Source of the DNA: Litoditis marina
Lineage: Eukaryota; Nematoda; Chromadorea; Rhabditida; Rhabditidae
Length of the DNA: 64,000 nucleotides
Direction: 5' to 3'
NCBI GenBank assembly: GCA_964036275.1
Contig: CAXIWQ010000508.1
Span: 310,001 to 374,000, forward strand
In this document: piece after piece, positions 1 through 12,058 of the stretch
Layout of the letters: each line of letters starts with the position of its first letter
Numbering within the stretch: the stretch's first letter is position 1
Translations under genes and position numbers: made by a program
The notes under the pieces: model-generated
The model's database searches: none
What the model was told of the DNA's origin: nothing
Seen by the model: the letters and a program-made list of their open reading frames with translations, nothing else

Positions 1-3000
1 AAAAAACAAATTAACGCGGTGATTGACTCTTTGCCGTGCAGCTACAGAAAAAAGTTTATATGGCTATCAAGTATGTTGCTCCCAGCTAGAAAAACCCAAT
101 ACAACTATCTATTCTGTGGCACACAGCCACAAAATACGATATAACGCGGTTATCGACTCTTTGCCTTGCAGCTACAGAAAAAAGTTCATACGGCTATCAA
201 GTCTGTTGCTCCCAGCTACAAAAACCTAATACGACTTTATATTCTGTGGCGCACAGCCACAAAAGACAAATTAACGCGGTTATTACCTCTTTGCCTTGCA
301 GCTACAGAAAAAAAGTTTATACGGCTATCAAGTCTGTTGCTCCCAGCTACAAAAACCTAATACGACTTTATATTCTGTGACGCACAGCCACAAAAGACAA
401 ATTAACGCGGTTATTGACTTTTTGCCGTGCAGCTACAGAAAAAAGTTTATATGGCTATCAAGTATGTTGTTCCCAGCTAGAAAAACCAATACAACTATCT
501 ATTCTGTGGCACACAGCCACAAAATACGATATAACGCGGTTATCGACTCTTTGCCTTGCAGCTACAGAAAAAAGTTTATACGGCTATCAAGTCTGTTGCT
601 CATGGCTACAAAAACCTAATACGACTTTATATCCTGTGGCGCACAGCCACAAAAGACAAATTAACGCGGTTATTACCTATTTGCCTTGCAGCTACAGAAA
701 AAAGTTCATACGGCTATCAAGTCTGTTGCTCCCAGCTACAAAAACCTGATACGACAATCTATCTGTGGCGCACAGCCACAAAAGACAAATTAACGCGGTT
801 ATTACCTCTTTGCCTTGCAGCTACAGAAAAAAGTTCATACGGCTATCAAATCTGTTGCTCCCAGCTACAAAAACCTAATACGACAATCTATTCTGTGGCG
901 CACAGCCACAAAATACAAATTATCGCGGTTATCGACTTGTTGGCTTGCAGCTACCGAGAAAAGTTCATACGGCTATCAAGTCTGTTGCTCCCAGCTACAA
1001 AAACATAATACAACTATATATTCTGTGGCGCACAGCCACAAAAGACGAATTAACGCGGTTATTGACTCTTTGCCTCGCAGTTACAGAGAACATTTCATAC
1101 GGCTATCAAATCTGTTGCTCCCAGCTACAAAAACCTAATACGACAATCTATTCTGTGGCGCACAGCCACAAAGACGAATTAACGCGGTTATTGACATTTT
1201 GATTTGCAGCCACAAAAACAAATCATACGGCTATCAAGTCTGTTGCTTCCAACTACAAAAACATAATACGACTTTATATTCTGTGGCGCACAGCCACAAA
1301 ATACAAATTAACGCGGTTATTGACTCTTTGCCTTGCAGTTACAGAGAACATTTCATACGGCTATCAAATCTGTTGCTCCCAGCTACAAAAACCTAATACG
1401 ACTTTATATTCTGTGGCGCACAGCCACAAAATACAAATTAACGCGGTTATTACCTCTTTGCCTTGCAGCTACAGAAAAAAAGTTTATACGGCTATCAAGT
1501 CTGTTGCTCCCAGCTACAAAAACCTAATACGACTTTATATTCTGTGGCGCACAGCCACAAAAGACAAATTAACGCGGTTATTGACTCTTTGCCGTGCAGC
1601 TACAGAAAAAAGTTTATATGGCTATCAAGTATGTTGTTCCCAGCTAGAAAAACCCAATACAACTATCTATTCTGTGGCACACAGCCACAAAATACGATAT
1701 AACGCGGTTATCGACTCTTTGCCTTGCAGCTACAGAAAAAAGTTTATACGGCTATCAAGTCTGTTGCTCATGGCTACAAAAACCTAATACGACTTTATAT
1801 CCTGTGGCGCACAGCCACAAAAGACAAATTAACGCGGTTATTACCTCTTTGCCGTGCAGCTACAGAAAAAAGTTCATACGGCTATCAAGTCTGTTGCTCC
1901 CAGCTACAAAAACCTGATACGACAATCTATTCTGTGGCGCACAGCCACAAAGACGAATTAACGCGGTTATTGACATTTTGACTTGCAGCTACAAAAAAAA
2001 ATCATACGGCTATCAAGTCTGTTGCTTCCAACTACAAAAACATAATATGACTTTATATTCTGTGGCGCACAGCCACAAAATACAAATTAACGCGGGTATT
2101 GACTCTTTGCCTTGCAGTTACAGAGAACATTTCATACGGCTATCAAATCTGTTCTCCCAGCTACAAAAACCTAATACGACTTTATATTCTGTGGCGCACA
2201 GCCACAAAAGACAAATTAACGCGGTTATTACCTCTTTGCCTTGCAGCTACAGAAAAAAAGTTTATACGGCTATCAAGTATGTTGCTCCCAGCTACAAAAA
2301 CCTAATACGACTTTCTATTCTGTGGCGCACAGCCACAAAAGACAAATTAACGCGGTTATTGACTCTTTGCCGTGCAGCTACAGAAAAAAGTTCATATGGC
2401 TATCAAGTATGTTGCTCCAGCTAGAAAAACCCAATACAACTATCTATTCTGTGGCACACAGCCACAAAATACGATACAACGCGGTTATCGACTCTTTGCC
2501 TTGCAGCTACAGAAAAAAGTTTATACGGCTATCAAGTCTGTTGCTCATGGCTACAAAAACCTAATACGACTTTATATCCTGTGGAGCACAGCCACAAAAG
2601 ACAAATTAACGCGGTTATTACCTCTTTGCCTTGCAGCTACAGAAAAAAGTTCATACGGCTATCAAGTCTGTTGCTCCCAGCTACAAAAACCTGATACGAC
2701 AATCTATTCTGTGGCGCACAGCCACAAAAGACAAATTAACGCGGTTATTGACTCTTTGCCGTGCAGCTACAGAAAAAAAGTTTATACGGCTATCAAGTCT
2801 GTTGCTCCCAGCTACAAAAACCTAATACGACTTTATATTCTGTGGCGCACAGCCACAAAAGACAAATTAACGCGGTTATTGACTCTTTGCCGTGCAGCTA
2901 CAGAAAAAAGTTTATATGGCTATCAAGTATGTTGTTCCCAGCTAGAAAAACCCAATACAACTATCTATTCTGTGGCACACAGCCACAAAATACGATATAA

Positions 3001-3611
3001 CGCGGTTATCGACTCTTTGCCTTGCAGCTACAGAAAAAAGTTTATACGGCTATCAAGTCTGTTGCTCATGGCTACAAAAACCTAATACGACTTTATATCC
3101 TGTGGCGCACAGCCACAAAAGACAAATTAACGCGGTTATTACCTCTTTGCCTTGCAGCTACAGAAAAAAGTTCATACGGCTATCAAGTCTGTTGCTCCCA
3201 GCTACAAAAACCTGATACGACAATCTATTCTGTGGCGCACAGCCACAAAAGACAAATTAACGCGGTTATTACCTCTTTGCCTTGCAGCTACAGAAAAAAG
3301 TTCATACGGCTATCAAGTCTGTTGCTCCCAGCTACAAAAACCTAATACGACTTTATATTCTGTGGCGCACAGCCACAAAAGACAAATTAACGCGGTTATT
3401 GACTCTTTGCCGTGCAGCTACAGGAAAAAGGTTATACGGCTATCAAGTATGTTGCTCCCAGCTACAAAAAACTGATACGACTATCTATTCTGTGGCGCAC
3501 AGCCACAAAATACGAATTAACGCGGTTATCGACTCTTTGCCTTGCAGCTACAGAGAACAGTTCATACGGCTATCAAATCTGTTGCTCCCAGCTACAAAAA
3601 CCTAATACGAC

Positions 3612-5455
3612 AATCTATTCTGTGGCGCACAGCCACAAAACACGAAATATCGCGGTTATCGACTTGTTGGCTTGCAGCTACAGAGAAAAGTTTATACGGC
3701 TATCAAGTCTGTTGCTCCCAGCTACAAAAACCTGATACGACAATCTATTCTGTGGCGCACAGCCACAAAGACGAATTAACGCGGTTATTGACATTTTGAC
3801 TTGCAGCTACAGAAAAAAAATCATACGGCTATCAAGTCTGTTGCTTCCAACTACAAAAACATAATACGACTTTATATTCTGTGGCGCACAGCCACAAAAT
3901 ACAAATTAACGCGGTTATTGACTCTTTGCCTTGCAGTTACAGAGAACATTTCATACGGCTATCAAATCTGTTGCTCCCAGCTACAAAAACCTAATACGAC
4001 TTTATATTCTGTGGCGCACAGCCACAAAAGACAAATTAACGCGGTTATTACCTCTTTGCCTTGCAGCTACAGAAAAAAAGTTTATACGGCTATCAAGTCT
4101 GTTGCTCCCAGCTACAAAAACCTAATACGACTTTATATTCTGTGGCGCACAGCCACAAAAGACAAATTAACGCGGTTATTGACTCTTTACCGTGCAGCTA
4201 CAGAAAAAAGTTTATATGGCTATCAAGTATGTTGCTCCCAGCTAGAAAAACCCAATACAACTATCTATTCTGTGGCACACAGCCACAAAATACGATATAA
4301 CGCGGTTATCGACTCTTTGCCTTGCAGCTACAGAAAAAAGTTTATACGGCTATCAAGTCTGTTGCTCATGGCTACAAAAACCTAATACGACTTTATATCC
4401 TGTGGCGCACAGCCACGAAAGACAAATTAACGCGGTTATTACCTCTTTGCCTTGCAGCTACAGAAAAAAATTCATACGGCTATCAAGTCTGTTGCTCCCA
4501 GCTACAAAAACCTGATACGACAATCTATTCTGTGGCGCACAGCCACAAAACACGAAATATCGCGGTTATCGACTTGTTGGCTTGCAGCTACAGAGAAAAG
4601 TTTATACGGCTATCAAGTCTGTTGCTCCCAGCTACAAAAACCTGATACGACAATCTATTCTGTGGCGCACAGCCACAAAGACGAATTAACGCGGTTATTG
4701 ACATTTTGACTTGCAGCTACAGAAAAAAAATCATACGGCTATCAAGTCTGTTGCTTCCAACTACAAAAACATAATACGACTTTATATTCTGTGGCGCACA
4801 GCCACAAAATACAAATTAACGCGGTTATTGACTCTTTGCCTTGCAGTTACAGAGAACATTTCATACGGCTATCAAATCTGTTGCTCCCAGCTACAAAAAC
4901 CTAATACGACTTTATATTCTGTGGCGCACAGCCACAAAAGACAAATTAACGCGGTTATTACCTCTTTGCCTTGCAGCTACAGAAAAAAAGTTTATACGGC
5001 TATCAAGTCTGTTGCTCCCAGCTACAAAAACCTAATACGACTTTATATTCTGTGGCGCACAGCCACAAAAGACAAATTAACGCGGTTATTGACTCTTTGC
5101 CGTGCAGCTACAGAAAAAAGTTTATATGGCTATCAAGTATGTTGCTCCCAGCTAGAAAAACCCAATACAACTATCTATTCTGTGGCACACAGCCACAAAA
5201 TACGATATAACGCGGTTATCGACTCTTTGCCTTGCAGCTACAGAAAAAAGTTTATACGGCTATCAAGTCTGTTGCTCATGGCTACAAAAACCTAATACGA
5301 CTTTATATCCTGTGGCGCACAGCCACAAAAGACAAATTAACGCGGTTATTACCTCTTTGCCTTGCAGCTACAGAAAAAAGTTCATACGGCTATCAAGTCT
5401 GTTGCTCCCAGCTACAAAAACCTGATACGACAATCTATTCTGTGGCGCACAGCCA
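3612..5455 (+). repeat. 7-monomer higher-order repeat, two copies
   Basis: Bases 3612-4521 recur at 4522-5455 with an offset of exactly 910 bp (7 x 130). The copies share the order CACGAAATATCGCGG monomer, GACATTTT monomer, GAGAACATTTC monomer, GAAAAAAAGTTT monomer, GCTAGAAAAACCC monomer, GCTCATGGC monomer. I noticed only a few differences, such as TTTACCGTGC at 4195 against TTTGCCGTGC at 5105, and CCACGAAAG at 4413 against CCACAAAAG. Confidence 0.85.
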
Positions 5456-5494
5456 CAAAAGACAAATTAACGCGGTTATTACCTCTTTGCCTTG

Positions 5495-5538
5495 CAGCTA
5501 CAGAAAAAAGTTCATACGGCTATCAAGTCTGTTGCTCC
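5495..5538 (+). repeat. Sub-repeat 1 of the monomer (44 bp)
   Basis: First of three related sub-units inside the 130-bp monomer. It starts CAGCTACAGAAAAAAG, continues ATACGGCTAT and ends TCTGTTGC plus the linker TCC. Compared with the next two sub-units it shares a CAGCYACA head, an A-tract, a central A-C-G-containing TAT block and a TCT-T-GC tail at matching spacing. The similarity is partial but in the same order, so an origin from a roughly 43-bp ancestral unit is inferred. Confidence 0.75.
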
Positions 5539-5579
5539 CAGCTACAAAAACCTAATACGACTTTATATTCTGTGGCGCA
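5539..5579 (+). repeat. Sub-repeat 2 of the monomer (41 bp)
   Basis: Second sub-unit: head CAGCTACAAAAACC, middle ATACGACTTTAT, tail TCTGTGGC. It is the shortest of the three, with the A-tract cut from six to five bases. Its tail forms the left arm of the conserved inverted repeat. The stop triplets that end most + frames (TAA or TGA in CCTAATAC / CCTGATAC) lie here. Confidence 0.75.
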
Positions 5580-5587
5580 CAGCCACA
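5571..5587 (+). repeat. Conserved short inverted repeat within each monomer
   Basis: TGTGGC-GCACA-GCCACA: a 6-bp perfect stem with a 5-nt loop, extendable to 9 bp with one mismatch (TTC on the left against AAA on the right). It recurs in most monomers of both blocks. The most common variant changes only the loop (GCACA to ACACA) in the class with GCTAGAAAAACCC. Some monomers break the stem (TGTAGC at 17.65, 19.2 and 20.4 kb; TGAGGC in the right block; AGTTACA at 32.1 and 42.7 kb). A role as a cruciform, protein site or RNA hairpin is possible but not shown. Confidence 0.7.
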
Positions 5588-5624
5588 AAAGACAAATTAA
5601 CGCGGTTATTGACTCTTTGCCGTG
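5580..5624 (+). repeat. Sub-repeat 3 of the monomer (45 bp)
   Basis: Third sub-unit, spanning the conventional monomer boundary: head CAGCCACAAAAGAC, middle TTAACGCGGTTAT, tail CTCTTTGCC. It contains the TTAA target motif and the CGCG core. It is the most variable of the three between monomer classes. One monomer near 61.1 kb lacks almost exactly this sub-unit. Confidence 0.75.
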
Positions 5625-7704
5625 CAGCTACAGGAAAAAGGTTATACGGCTATCAAGTATGTTGCTCCCAGCTACAAAAACCTGATACGACTATCTATTC
5701 TGTGGCGCACAGCCACAAAATACGAATTAACGCGGTTATCGACTCTTTGCCTTGCAGCTACAGAGAACAGTTCATACGGCTATCACATCTGTTGCTCCCA
5801 GCTACAAAAACCTAATACGACAATCTATTCTGTGGCGCACAGCCACAAAACACGAAATATCGCGGTTATCGACTTGTTGGCTTGCAGCTACAGAGAAAAG
5901 TTCATACGGCTATCAAGTCTGTTGCTCCCAGCTACAAAAACCTGATACGACAATCTATTCTGTGGCGCACAGCCACAAAAGACAAATTAACGCGGTTATT
6001 ACTTCTTTGCCTTGCAGCTACAGAAAAAAGTTCATACGGCCATCAAGTCTGTTGCTCCCAGCTACAAAAACCTAATACGACTTTATATTCTGTGGCGCAC
6101 AGCCACAAAAGACAAATTAACGCGGTTATTGACTCTTTGCCGTGCAGCTACAGGAAAAAGGTTATACGGCTACCAAGTATGTTGCTCCCAGCTACAAAAA
6201 ACCTAATACGACTATCTATTCTGTGGCGCACAGCCACAAAATACGAATTGACGCGGTTATCGACTCTTTGCCTTGCAGCTACAGAGAACAGTTCATACGG
6301 CTATCAAATCTGTTGCTCCCAGCTACAAAAACCTAATACGACAATCTATTCTGTGGCGCACAGCCACAAAATACAAATTATCGCGGTTATCGACTTGTTG
6401 GCTTGCAGCTACAGAAAAAAAGTTTATACGGCTATCAAGTCTGTTGCTCCCAGCTACAAAAACCTAATACGACTTTATATTCTGTGGCGCACAGCCACAA
6501 AAGACAAATTAACGCGGTTATTGACTCTTTGCCGTGCAGCTACAGAAAAAAGTTTATATGGCTATCAAGTATGTTGCTCCCAGCTAGAAAAACCCAATAC
6601 AACTATCTATTCTGTGGCACACAGCCACAAAATACGATATAACGCGGTTATCGACTCTTTGCCTTGCAGCTACAGAAAAAAGTTTATACGGCTATCAAGT
6701 CTGTTGCTCATGGCTACAAAAACCTAATACGACTTTATATCCTGTGGCGCACAGCCACAAAAGACAAATTAACGCGGTTATTACCTCTTTGCCTTGCAGC
6801 TACAGAAAAAAGTTCATACGGCTATCAAGTCTGTTGCTCCCAGCTACAAAAACCTGATACGACAATCTATTCTGTGGCGCACAGCCACAAAAGACAAATT
6901 AACGCGGTTATTACCTCTTTGCCTTGCAGCTACAGAAAAAAGTTCATACGGCTATCAAGTCTGTTGCTCCCAGCTACAAAAACCTAATACGACTTTATAT
7001 TCTGTGGCGCACAGCCACAAAAGACAAATTAACGCGGTTATTGACTCTTTGCCGTGCAGCTACAGGAAAAAGGTTATACGGCTATCAAGTATGTTGCTCC
7101 CAGCTACAAAAACCTGATACGACTATCTATTCTGTGGCGCACAGCCACAAAATACGAATTAACGCGGTTATCGACTCTTTGCCTTGCAGCTACAGAGAAC
7201 AGTTCATACGGCTATCACATCTGTTGCTCCCAGCTACAAAAACCTAATACGACAATCTATTCTGTGGCGCACAGCCACAAAACACGAAATATCGCGGTTA
7301 TCGACTTGTTGGCTTGCAGCTACAGAGAAAAGTTCATACGGCTATCAAGTCTGTTGCTCCCAGCTACAAAAACCTGATACGACAATCTATTCTGTGGCGC
7401 ACAGCCACAAAAGACAAATTAACGCGGTTATTACTTCTTTGCCTTGCAGCTACAGAAAAAAGTTCATACGGCCATCAAGTCTGTTGCTCCCAGCTACAAA
7501 AACCTAATACGACTTTATATTCTGTGGCGCACAGCCACAAAAGACAAATTAACGCGGTTATTGACTCTTTGCCGTGCAGCTACAGGAAAAAGGTTATACG
7601 GCTACCAAGTATGTTGCTCCCAGCTACAAAAAACCTAATACGACTATCTATTCTGTGGCGCACAGCCACAAAATACGAATTGACGCGGTTATCGACTCTT
7701 TGCC

Positions 7705-9841
7705 TTGCAGCTACAGAGAACAGTTCATACGGCTATCAAATCTGTTGCTCCCAGCTACAAAAACCTAATACGACAATCTATTCTGTGGCGCACAGCCACA
7801 AAATACAAATTATCGCGGTTATCGACTTGTTGGCTTGCAGCTACAGAGAAAAGTTCATACGGCTATCAAGTCTGTTGCTCCCAGCTACAAAAACCTAATA
7901 CGACTATATATTCTGTGGCGCACAGCCACAAAAGACGAATTAACGCGGTTATTGACTCTTTGCCTCGCAGTTACAGAGAACATTTCATACGGCTATCAAA
8001 TCTGTTGCTCCCAGCTACAAAAACCTAATACGACAATATATTCTGTGGCGCACAGCCACAAAGACGAATTAACGCGGTTATTGACATTTTGACTTGCAGC
8101 TACAAAAAAAATCATACGGCTATCAAGTCTGTTGCTTCCAACTACAAAAACATAATACGACTTTATATTCTGTGGCGCACAGCCACAAAATACAAATTAA
8201 CGCGGTTATTGACTCTTTGCCTTGCAGTTACAGAGAACATTTCATACGGCTATCAAATCTGTTGCTCCCAGCTACAAAAACCTAATACGACTTTATATTC
8301 TGTGGCGCACAGCCACAAAAGACAAATTAACGCGGTTATTACCTCTTTGCCTTGCAGCTACAGAAAAAAAGTTTATACGGCTATCAAGTCTGTTGCTCCC
8401 AGCTACAAAAACCTAATACGACTTTATATTCTGTGGCGCACAGCCACAAAAGACAAATTAACGCGGTTATTGACTCTTTGCCGTGCAGCTACAGAAAAAA
8501 GTTTATATGGCTATCAAGTATGTTGCTCCCAGCTAGAAAAACCTAATACGACAATCTATTCTGTGGCGCACAGCCACAAAATACAAATTATCGCGGTTAT
8601 CGACTTGTTGGCTTGCAGCTACAGAGAAAAGTTCATACGGCTATCAAGTCTGTTGCTCCCAGCTACAAAAACCTGATACGACAATCTATTCTGTGGCGCA
8701 CAGCCACAAAGACGAATTAACGCGGTTATTGACATTTTGACTTGCAGCTACAAAAAAAATCATACGGCTATCAAGTCTGTTGCTTCCAACTACAGAAACA
8801 TGATACGACAATCTATTCTGTGGCGCACAGCCACAAAACACGAAATATCGCGGTTATCGACTTGTTGGCTTGCAGCTACAGAGAAAAGTTCATACGGCTA
8901 TCAAGTCTGTTGCTCCCAGCTACAAAAACCTGATACGACAATCTATTCTGTGGCGCACAGCCACAAAAGACAAATTAACGCGGTTATTACCTCTTTGCCT
9001 TGCAGCTACAGAAAAAAGTTCATACGGCTATCAAATCTGTTGCTCCCAGCTACAAAAACCTAATACGACAATCTATTCTGTGGCGCACAGCCACAAAATA
9101 CAAATTATCGCGGTTATCGACTTGTTGGCTTGCAGCTACCGAGAAAAGTTCATACGGCTATCAAGTCTGTTGCTCCCAGCTACAAAAACCTAATACGACT
9201 ATATATTCTGTGGCGCACAGCCACAAAAGACGAATTAACGCGGTTATTGACTCTTTGCCTCGCAGTTACAGAGAACATTTCATACGGCTATCAAATCTGT
9301 TGCTCCCAGCTACAAAAACCTAATACGACAATCTATTCTGTGGCGCACAGCCACAAAGACGAATTAACGCGGTTATTGACATTTTGACTTGCAGCTACAA
9401 AAAAAATCATACGGCTATCAAGTCTGTTGCTTCCAACTACAAAAACATAATACGACTTTATATTCTGTGGCGCACAGCCACAAAATACAAATTAACGCGG
9501 TTATTGACTCTTTGCCTTGCAGTTACAGAGAACATTTCATACGGCTATCAAATCTGTTGCTCCCAGCTACAAAAACCTAATACGACTTTATATTCTGTGG
9601 CGCACAGCCACAAAAGACAAATTAACGCGGTTATTACCTCTTTGCCTTGCAGCTACAGAAAAAAAGTTTATACGGCTATCAAGTCTGTTGCTCCCAGCTA
9701 CAAAAACCTAATACGACTTTATATTCTGTGGCGCACAGCCACAAAAGACAAACTAATGCGGTTATTGACTCTTTGCCGTGCAGCTACAGAAAAAAGTTTA
9801 TATGGCTATCAAGTATGTTGTTCCCAGCTAGAAAAACCCAA
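7705..9841 (+). repeat. About 10-monomer repeat offset of 1,295 bp
   Basis: Monomers at about 7705-8546 recur at about 9000-9841, an offset of 1,295 bp (10 x 130 minus 5). The shared order is CAAATTATCGCGG, CCTCGCAGTTACAGAG, CACAAAGACG, GACATTTTGACTTGC with an 8-A run, GAGAACATTTC, GAAAAAAAGTTT. Small differences exist, such as CTACCGAG against CTACAGAG. The copies are separated by other monomers, so this is a displaced rather than purely tandem duplication. Confidence 0.7.
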
Positions 9842-10400
9842 TACAACTATCTATTCTGTGGCACACAGCCACAAAATACGATATAACGCGGTTATCGACT
9901 ATTTGCCTTGCAGCTACAGAAAAAAGTTTATACGGCTATCAAGTCTGTTGCTCATGGCTACAAAAACCTAATACGACTTTATATCCTGTGGCGCACAGCC
10001 ACAAAAGACAAATTAACGCGGTTATTACCTCTTTGCCTTGCAGCTACAGAAAAAAGTTCATACGGCTATCAAGTCTGTTGCTCCCAGCTACAAAAACCTG
10101 ATACGACAATCTATTCTGTGGCGCACAGCCACAAAGACGAATTAACGCGGTTATTGACATTTTGACTTACAGCTACAAAAAAAATCATACGGCTATCAAG
10201 TCTGTTGCTTCCAACTACAGAAACATGATACGACAATCTATTCTGTGGCGCACAGCCACAAAACACGAAATATCGCGGTTATCGACTTGTTGGCTTGCAG
10301 CTACAGAGAAAAGTTCATACGGCTATCAAGTCTGTTGCTCCCAGCTACAAAAACCTGATACGACAATCTATTCTGTGGCGCACAGCCACAAAAGACAAAT

Positions 10401-10410
10401 TAACGCGCGG
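10401..10410 (+). repeat. 2-bp CG-core duplication in one monomer
   Basis: The normally invariant TAACGCGG reads TAACGCGCGG here, an added GC dinucleotide. I saw it in no other monomer of the window. It shifts all reading frames, which again argues against coding constraint. Confidence 0.85.
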
Positions 10411-11312
10411 TTATTACCTCTTTGCCTTGCAGCTACAGAAAAAAAGTTTATACGGCTATCAAGTCTGTTGCTCCCAGCTACAAAAACCTAATACGACTTT
10501 ATATTCTGTGGCGCACAGCCACAAAAGACAAATTAACGCGGTTATTGACTCTTTGCCGTGCAGCTACAGAAAAAAGTTTATATGGCTATCAAGTATGTTG
10601 TTCCCAGCTAGAAAAACCCAATACAACTATCTATTCTGTGGCACACAGCCACAAAATACGATATAACGCGGTTATCGACTCTTTGCCTTGCAGCTACAGA
10701 AAAAAGTTTATACGGCTTATCAAGTCTGTTGCTCATGGCTACACAAACCTAATACGACTTTATATCCTGTGGCGCACAGCCACAAAAGACAAATTAATGC
10801 GGTTATTACCTTTTTGCCTTGCAGCTACAGAAAAAAGTTCATACGGCTATCAAGTCTGTTGCTCCCAGCTACAAAAACCTGATACGACAATCTATTCTGT
10901 GGCGCACAGCCACAAAAGACAAATTAACGCGGTTATTGACTCTTTGCCGTGCAGCTACAGAAAAAGTTTATATGGCTATCAAGTATGTTGCTCCCAGCTA
11001 GAAAAACCCAATACAACTATCTATTCTGTGGCACACAGCCACAAAATACGATATAACGCGGTTATCGACTCTTTGCCTTGCAGCTACAGAAAAAAGTTCA
11101 TACGGCTATCAAGTCTGTTGCTCCCAGCTACAAAAACCTAATACGACTTTATATTCTGTGGCGCACAGCCACAAACGACAAATTAACGCGGTTATTACCT
11201 CTTTGCCTTGCAGCTACAGAAAAAAAGTTTATACGGCTATCAAGTCTGTTGCTCCAGCTACAAAAACCTAATACGACTTTAAATTCTGTGGCGCACAGCC
11301 ACAAAAGACAAA

Positions 11313-11316
11313 TTAA
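11313..11316. repeat. TTAA target-site duplication, left
   Basis: The satellite reads GACAAATTAA and then leaves the monomer consensus. The same TTAA reappears at the other end of the island before CGCGG. Normal monomers contain a single TTAA here, so one copy was duplicated by the insertion. Confidence 0.92.
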
Positions 11317-11334
11317 AGGAGGACTGAAAGGAAT
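11317..11334 (+). repeat. Left terminal inverted repeat
   Basis: AGGAGGACTGAAAGGAAT, an exact reverse complement of the right end. Pairing is lost at the next base (A here, where perfect pairing needs G). A subterminal AACTCGGT lies at 11361-11368, and its reverse complement lies at 15059-15066, so an 8-bp motif is also shared in inverted orientation at unequal distance from the two ends. Confidence 0.93.
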
Positions 11335-12058
11335 ATTCAAATGACAGAGAAAACTGAGACAACTCGGTCTATACCTATATCTTTCTAAGATACAAACTGT
11401 AAAGCTTCATTTTTGTAATTTTAGTCAAATTACACCTAGGTCAGACACGCAGAGGGCGTCTGGGGTGGCGCCAAACTAAGTGACAGTCGTAGTTTACTTG
11501 TCATACAGAGAAACGGTTCCAATCAATATTCTATACCAACATTGTGAGAAAGCAAAAATTCATTTCGTTCAACATCATTTGTAGACGTTTCATTTTCTAA
11601 AATCAACAATAATTGGAGCATTCTATAAGAATATATGAACATTTTAATATAACGATCGCACACAAATAACAAATGTTTTTATGTAGGTGAGTACGACTCT
11701 CTAAAGAGCGCATGAATGAATTTTTTTTTCAATGAATGTAGAGATCAATATATACAGTTATCATACTACAAATTGAGAATGATGGAGCCGAATAAATAAA
11801 CCAAAAATTATATAAAGATATGTTACAATCATGAATGAAACCACTACCAGATTCGACGAAGAAAACAGTGATTGTGGGCAGTTGACATGGTATACTATTC
11901 GACGACGAATGCTCCAAAATGAAATAAACTTCTGGTAGCTCGAGTTGATGACAAAACCCTAGAATGCATACACATTAGTTCGTCAAATACTAAATAATAG
12001 AACCCTAGTATACTTCATTTCGTCATGTACAAGTACTGTTCCTTCCACTCAATTTATG

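Larger units (their letters stand above)
5467..5596 (+). repeat. Reference monomer of the satellite (130 bp)
   Basis: Chosen as a representative unit because it matches the most frequent base at nearly every site. It starts at TTAACGCGG and ends before the next TTAA. Base count is 42 A, 34 T, 33 C and 21 G, giving 41.5% GC. It holds five CpG sites (two in ACGCGG, one each in TACGGC, TACGAC and GGCGCA), against about 5.3 expected from base composition. Its TTAA is the same kind of site used by the transposon at 11.3 kb. Other classes lose that TTAA through ATATAACGC, TTATCGC, TTGACGC, TTTACGC or ATATCGC, so positions 1-4 of the monomer are the most class-diagnostic. Confidence 0.9.
4971..7834 (+). 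repeat. 11-monomer higher-order repeat, two abutting copies
   Basis: 4971-6402 and 6403-7834 are abutting copies of 1,432 bp (11 monomers plus 2 bp). The extra 2 bp come from one additional A in GAAAAAAAGTTT and one in GCTACAAAAAACC, both present in each copy. Rare markers are shared, including TTACTTCTTTGCC with CGGCCATCAAG (6001 and 7433) and CGGCTACCAAG. I noticed no difference between copies, which suggests recent duplication. Confidence 0.88.
1..11316 (+). repeat. 130-bp satellite array, left block
   Basis: Uninterrupted head-to-tail array of about 87 monomers of roughly 130 bp; the window starts inside it. Every monomer carries the same landmarks in order: AACGCGGTTAT, TGCAGCTACAGAAAA, TACGGCTATCAA, CCAGCTACAAAAACC, TACGAC, CTGTGGCGCACAGCCACAAAA. 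Monomers differ by point changes and 1-2 bp indels and fall into recurrent classes. One has GCTAGAAAAACCCAATAC, one has GCTCATGGCTAC, one has GACATTTTGACTTGC, and one has GACTTGTTGGCTTGC. No monomer is inverted. The last one before the island breaks at its TTAA. The open frames here are not genes: 130 is not a multiple of 3, so the same peptides recur in rotating frames, and single-base indels are tolerated freely. Confidence 0.98.

Noticed and set aside
5467..5596. CENP-B box in the monomer
   Set aside because: No site matching TTCG, four bases, A, two bases, CGGG is present; the TTAACGCGG and TACGGC motifs do not fit.
1..11316. Dozens of + strand open frames of 60-281 codons as a protein family
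   Set aside because: They are the same three peptides in rotating frames of a 130-bp repeat, begin mostly at TTG within TTGCAGCTAC, and are disrupted by frequent 1-7 bp indels without frame preservation.
11317..11322. AGGAGG as a ribosome binding site
   Set aside because: It is the tip of the transposon's inverted repeat in eukaryotic DNA and is mirrored exactly at the other end. The short frame after it is not a gene.
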